Part shown: in pieces, positions 24,658 through 25,020 of the stretch | Layout: every line of letters begins with the position of its first letter | Position numbering within the stretch: position 1 is the first letter of the stretch | Assembly (NCBI GenBank): GCA_934307065.1 | Contig: CAKRCD010000025.1 | Span: 1-25,020, forward strand | Direction: 5' to 3' | DNA: 25,020 bases | Source of the DNA: an uncultured Bariatricus sp. | GTDB taxonomy: Bacteria; Bacillota; Clostridia; Lachnospirales; Lachnospiraceae | Made by a program: the position numbers and the translations under genes | The notes under the pieces: generated by a model | Database searches by the model: none | What the model was told of the DNA's origin: nothing | Seen by the model: the letters and a program-made list of their open reading frames with translations, nothing else

Positions 24658-25020
24658 CTATTTGATCCACTCGCTCATTTTCACTTCAAATGTCGTCCCT
24701 CTATGCTTATTTGTATAAACTTCAATCGTTCCTTCATGAACCCGCACAACTTCTCGCACCATCGCAAGTCCAAGCCCCACACCTCCGAGCTCCCGGCTTC
24801 TTGACTTATCCACCCGGAAGAACGGTTCGAAGATCTGCTCTCTGAATGCTTCATCAATTCCATTTCCTGTATCCGAAACCGTCAGAACAACTTCGTTCTT
24901 CTCCCTTATTGCTGATACCGTAACGGATCCATTCTCCCGATTATATTTAATCCCATTTTCCACAAGATTATATAGCATTCTGTAAATCAGAATATCACTT
25001 CCTGTCAAAAATAATTCTTC
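24658..25020 (-). CDS. Sensor histidine kinase, C-terminal catalytic part (cut by window edge)
   Basis: Only the ATP-binding HATPase_c domain is inside the window; the frame continues upstream past 25020 without a stop, so the N-terminal sensor and dimerisation domains lie outside. Visible boxes are N (LYNLVENGIKYN), G1 (DTGNGID), F (FEPFFRVDKSR) and G2 (GGVGLGLAMVREV), ending in a short C-terminus SEWIK. This is the kinase half of a two-component system; the partner regulator would normally lie upstream, off the right edge. The TTG at 25006-25008 is an internal leucine, not a start. Confidence 0.93.
   Translation of the reverse strand, partial: EELFLTGSDILIYRMLYNLVENGIKYNRENGSVTVSAIREKNEVVLTVSDTGNGIDEAFREQIFEPFFRVDKSRSRELGGVGLGLAMVREVVRVHEGTIEVYTNKHRGTTFEVKMSEWIK

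Noticed and set aside
1..25020. CRISPR arrays, intact insertion sequences, tRNA genes
   Set aside because: No regularly spaced direct repeats, no transposase, and no tRNA-like cloverleaf with CCA or TΨC-type consensus was seen on either strand by eye.

Overview
The window looks like a chromosomal segment from a low-GC Gram-positive gut Firmicute, most likely a Lachnospiraceae/Clostridia member. The evidence is AT-rich sequence with strong AGGAGG-type ribosome binding sites, ClpC and RadA together, a split purine end-pathway (PurO-type cyclohydrolase plus a stand-alone AICAR formyltransferase), a potassium-dependent membrane pyrophosphatase, and a selenoprotein reductase of the glycine/sarcosine/betaine/D-proline family. 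Most genes lie on the minus strand; only azlC, azlD and a cold-shock gene are on the plus strand. Family assignments come from reading the proteins; no database search was run.

Layout. 1-259: no gene, but two tandem, near-consensus minus-strand promoters firing out of the left edge, as expected just upstream of an rRNA or tRNA operon. 260-5221: a stress/proteostasis cluster (small GntR regulator, clpC, a conserved small protein, radA). 5284-6720: an MFS transporter with its own terminator. 6868-9413: a trpS-glmM operon. 9424-11227: chorismate mutase, mscL with a C-terminal zinc ribbon, and a small alarmone synthetase preceded by four 14-bp tandem repeats.

11379-17689 is the most interesting part. 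One transcript appears to run grdE-like, grdB-like, NhaC-type transporter 1, NhaC-type transporter 2, then a terminator, then a separately promoted FCD-type GntR regulator. The grdB-like gene contains an in-frame TGA at 15251-15253. Downstream of it the same frame continues for 87 codons that match the conserved GrdB tail, and a 6-bp SECIS-like hairpin sits directly 3' of the TGA. The gene is therefore read as an intact 432-residue selenoprotein, not a truncated or broken one. The GrdE-like partner carries the Asn-Cys site where this family is cleaved to make a pyruvoyl group. Component A (GrdA), component C (GrdC/GrdD) and thioredoxin are absent from the window, so this is a substrate-specific component-B module with its own transporters and regulator. 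Its substrate cannot be named from sequence alone. A FadR-type operator overlaps the -10 box of the operon and a CcpA cre-like palindrome lies just downstream.

17903-19895: purO and the AICAR formyltransferase gene, which together complete IMP synthesis. 19968-21120: azlC-azlD, a branched-chain amino-acid exporter pair divergent from purO. 21122-21538: a cold-shock protein with a 130-nt leader carrying a 21-bp hairpin. 21539-22315: a SAM methyltransferase. 22380-24448: the membrane pyrophosphatase. 24490-24657: what reads as a decayed tyrosine-recombinase C-terminus. 24658-25020: the catalytic end of a sensor histidine kinase cut by the window edge.
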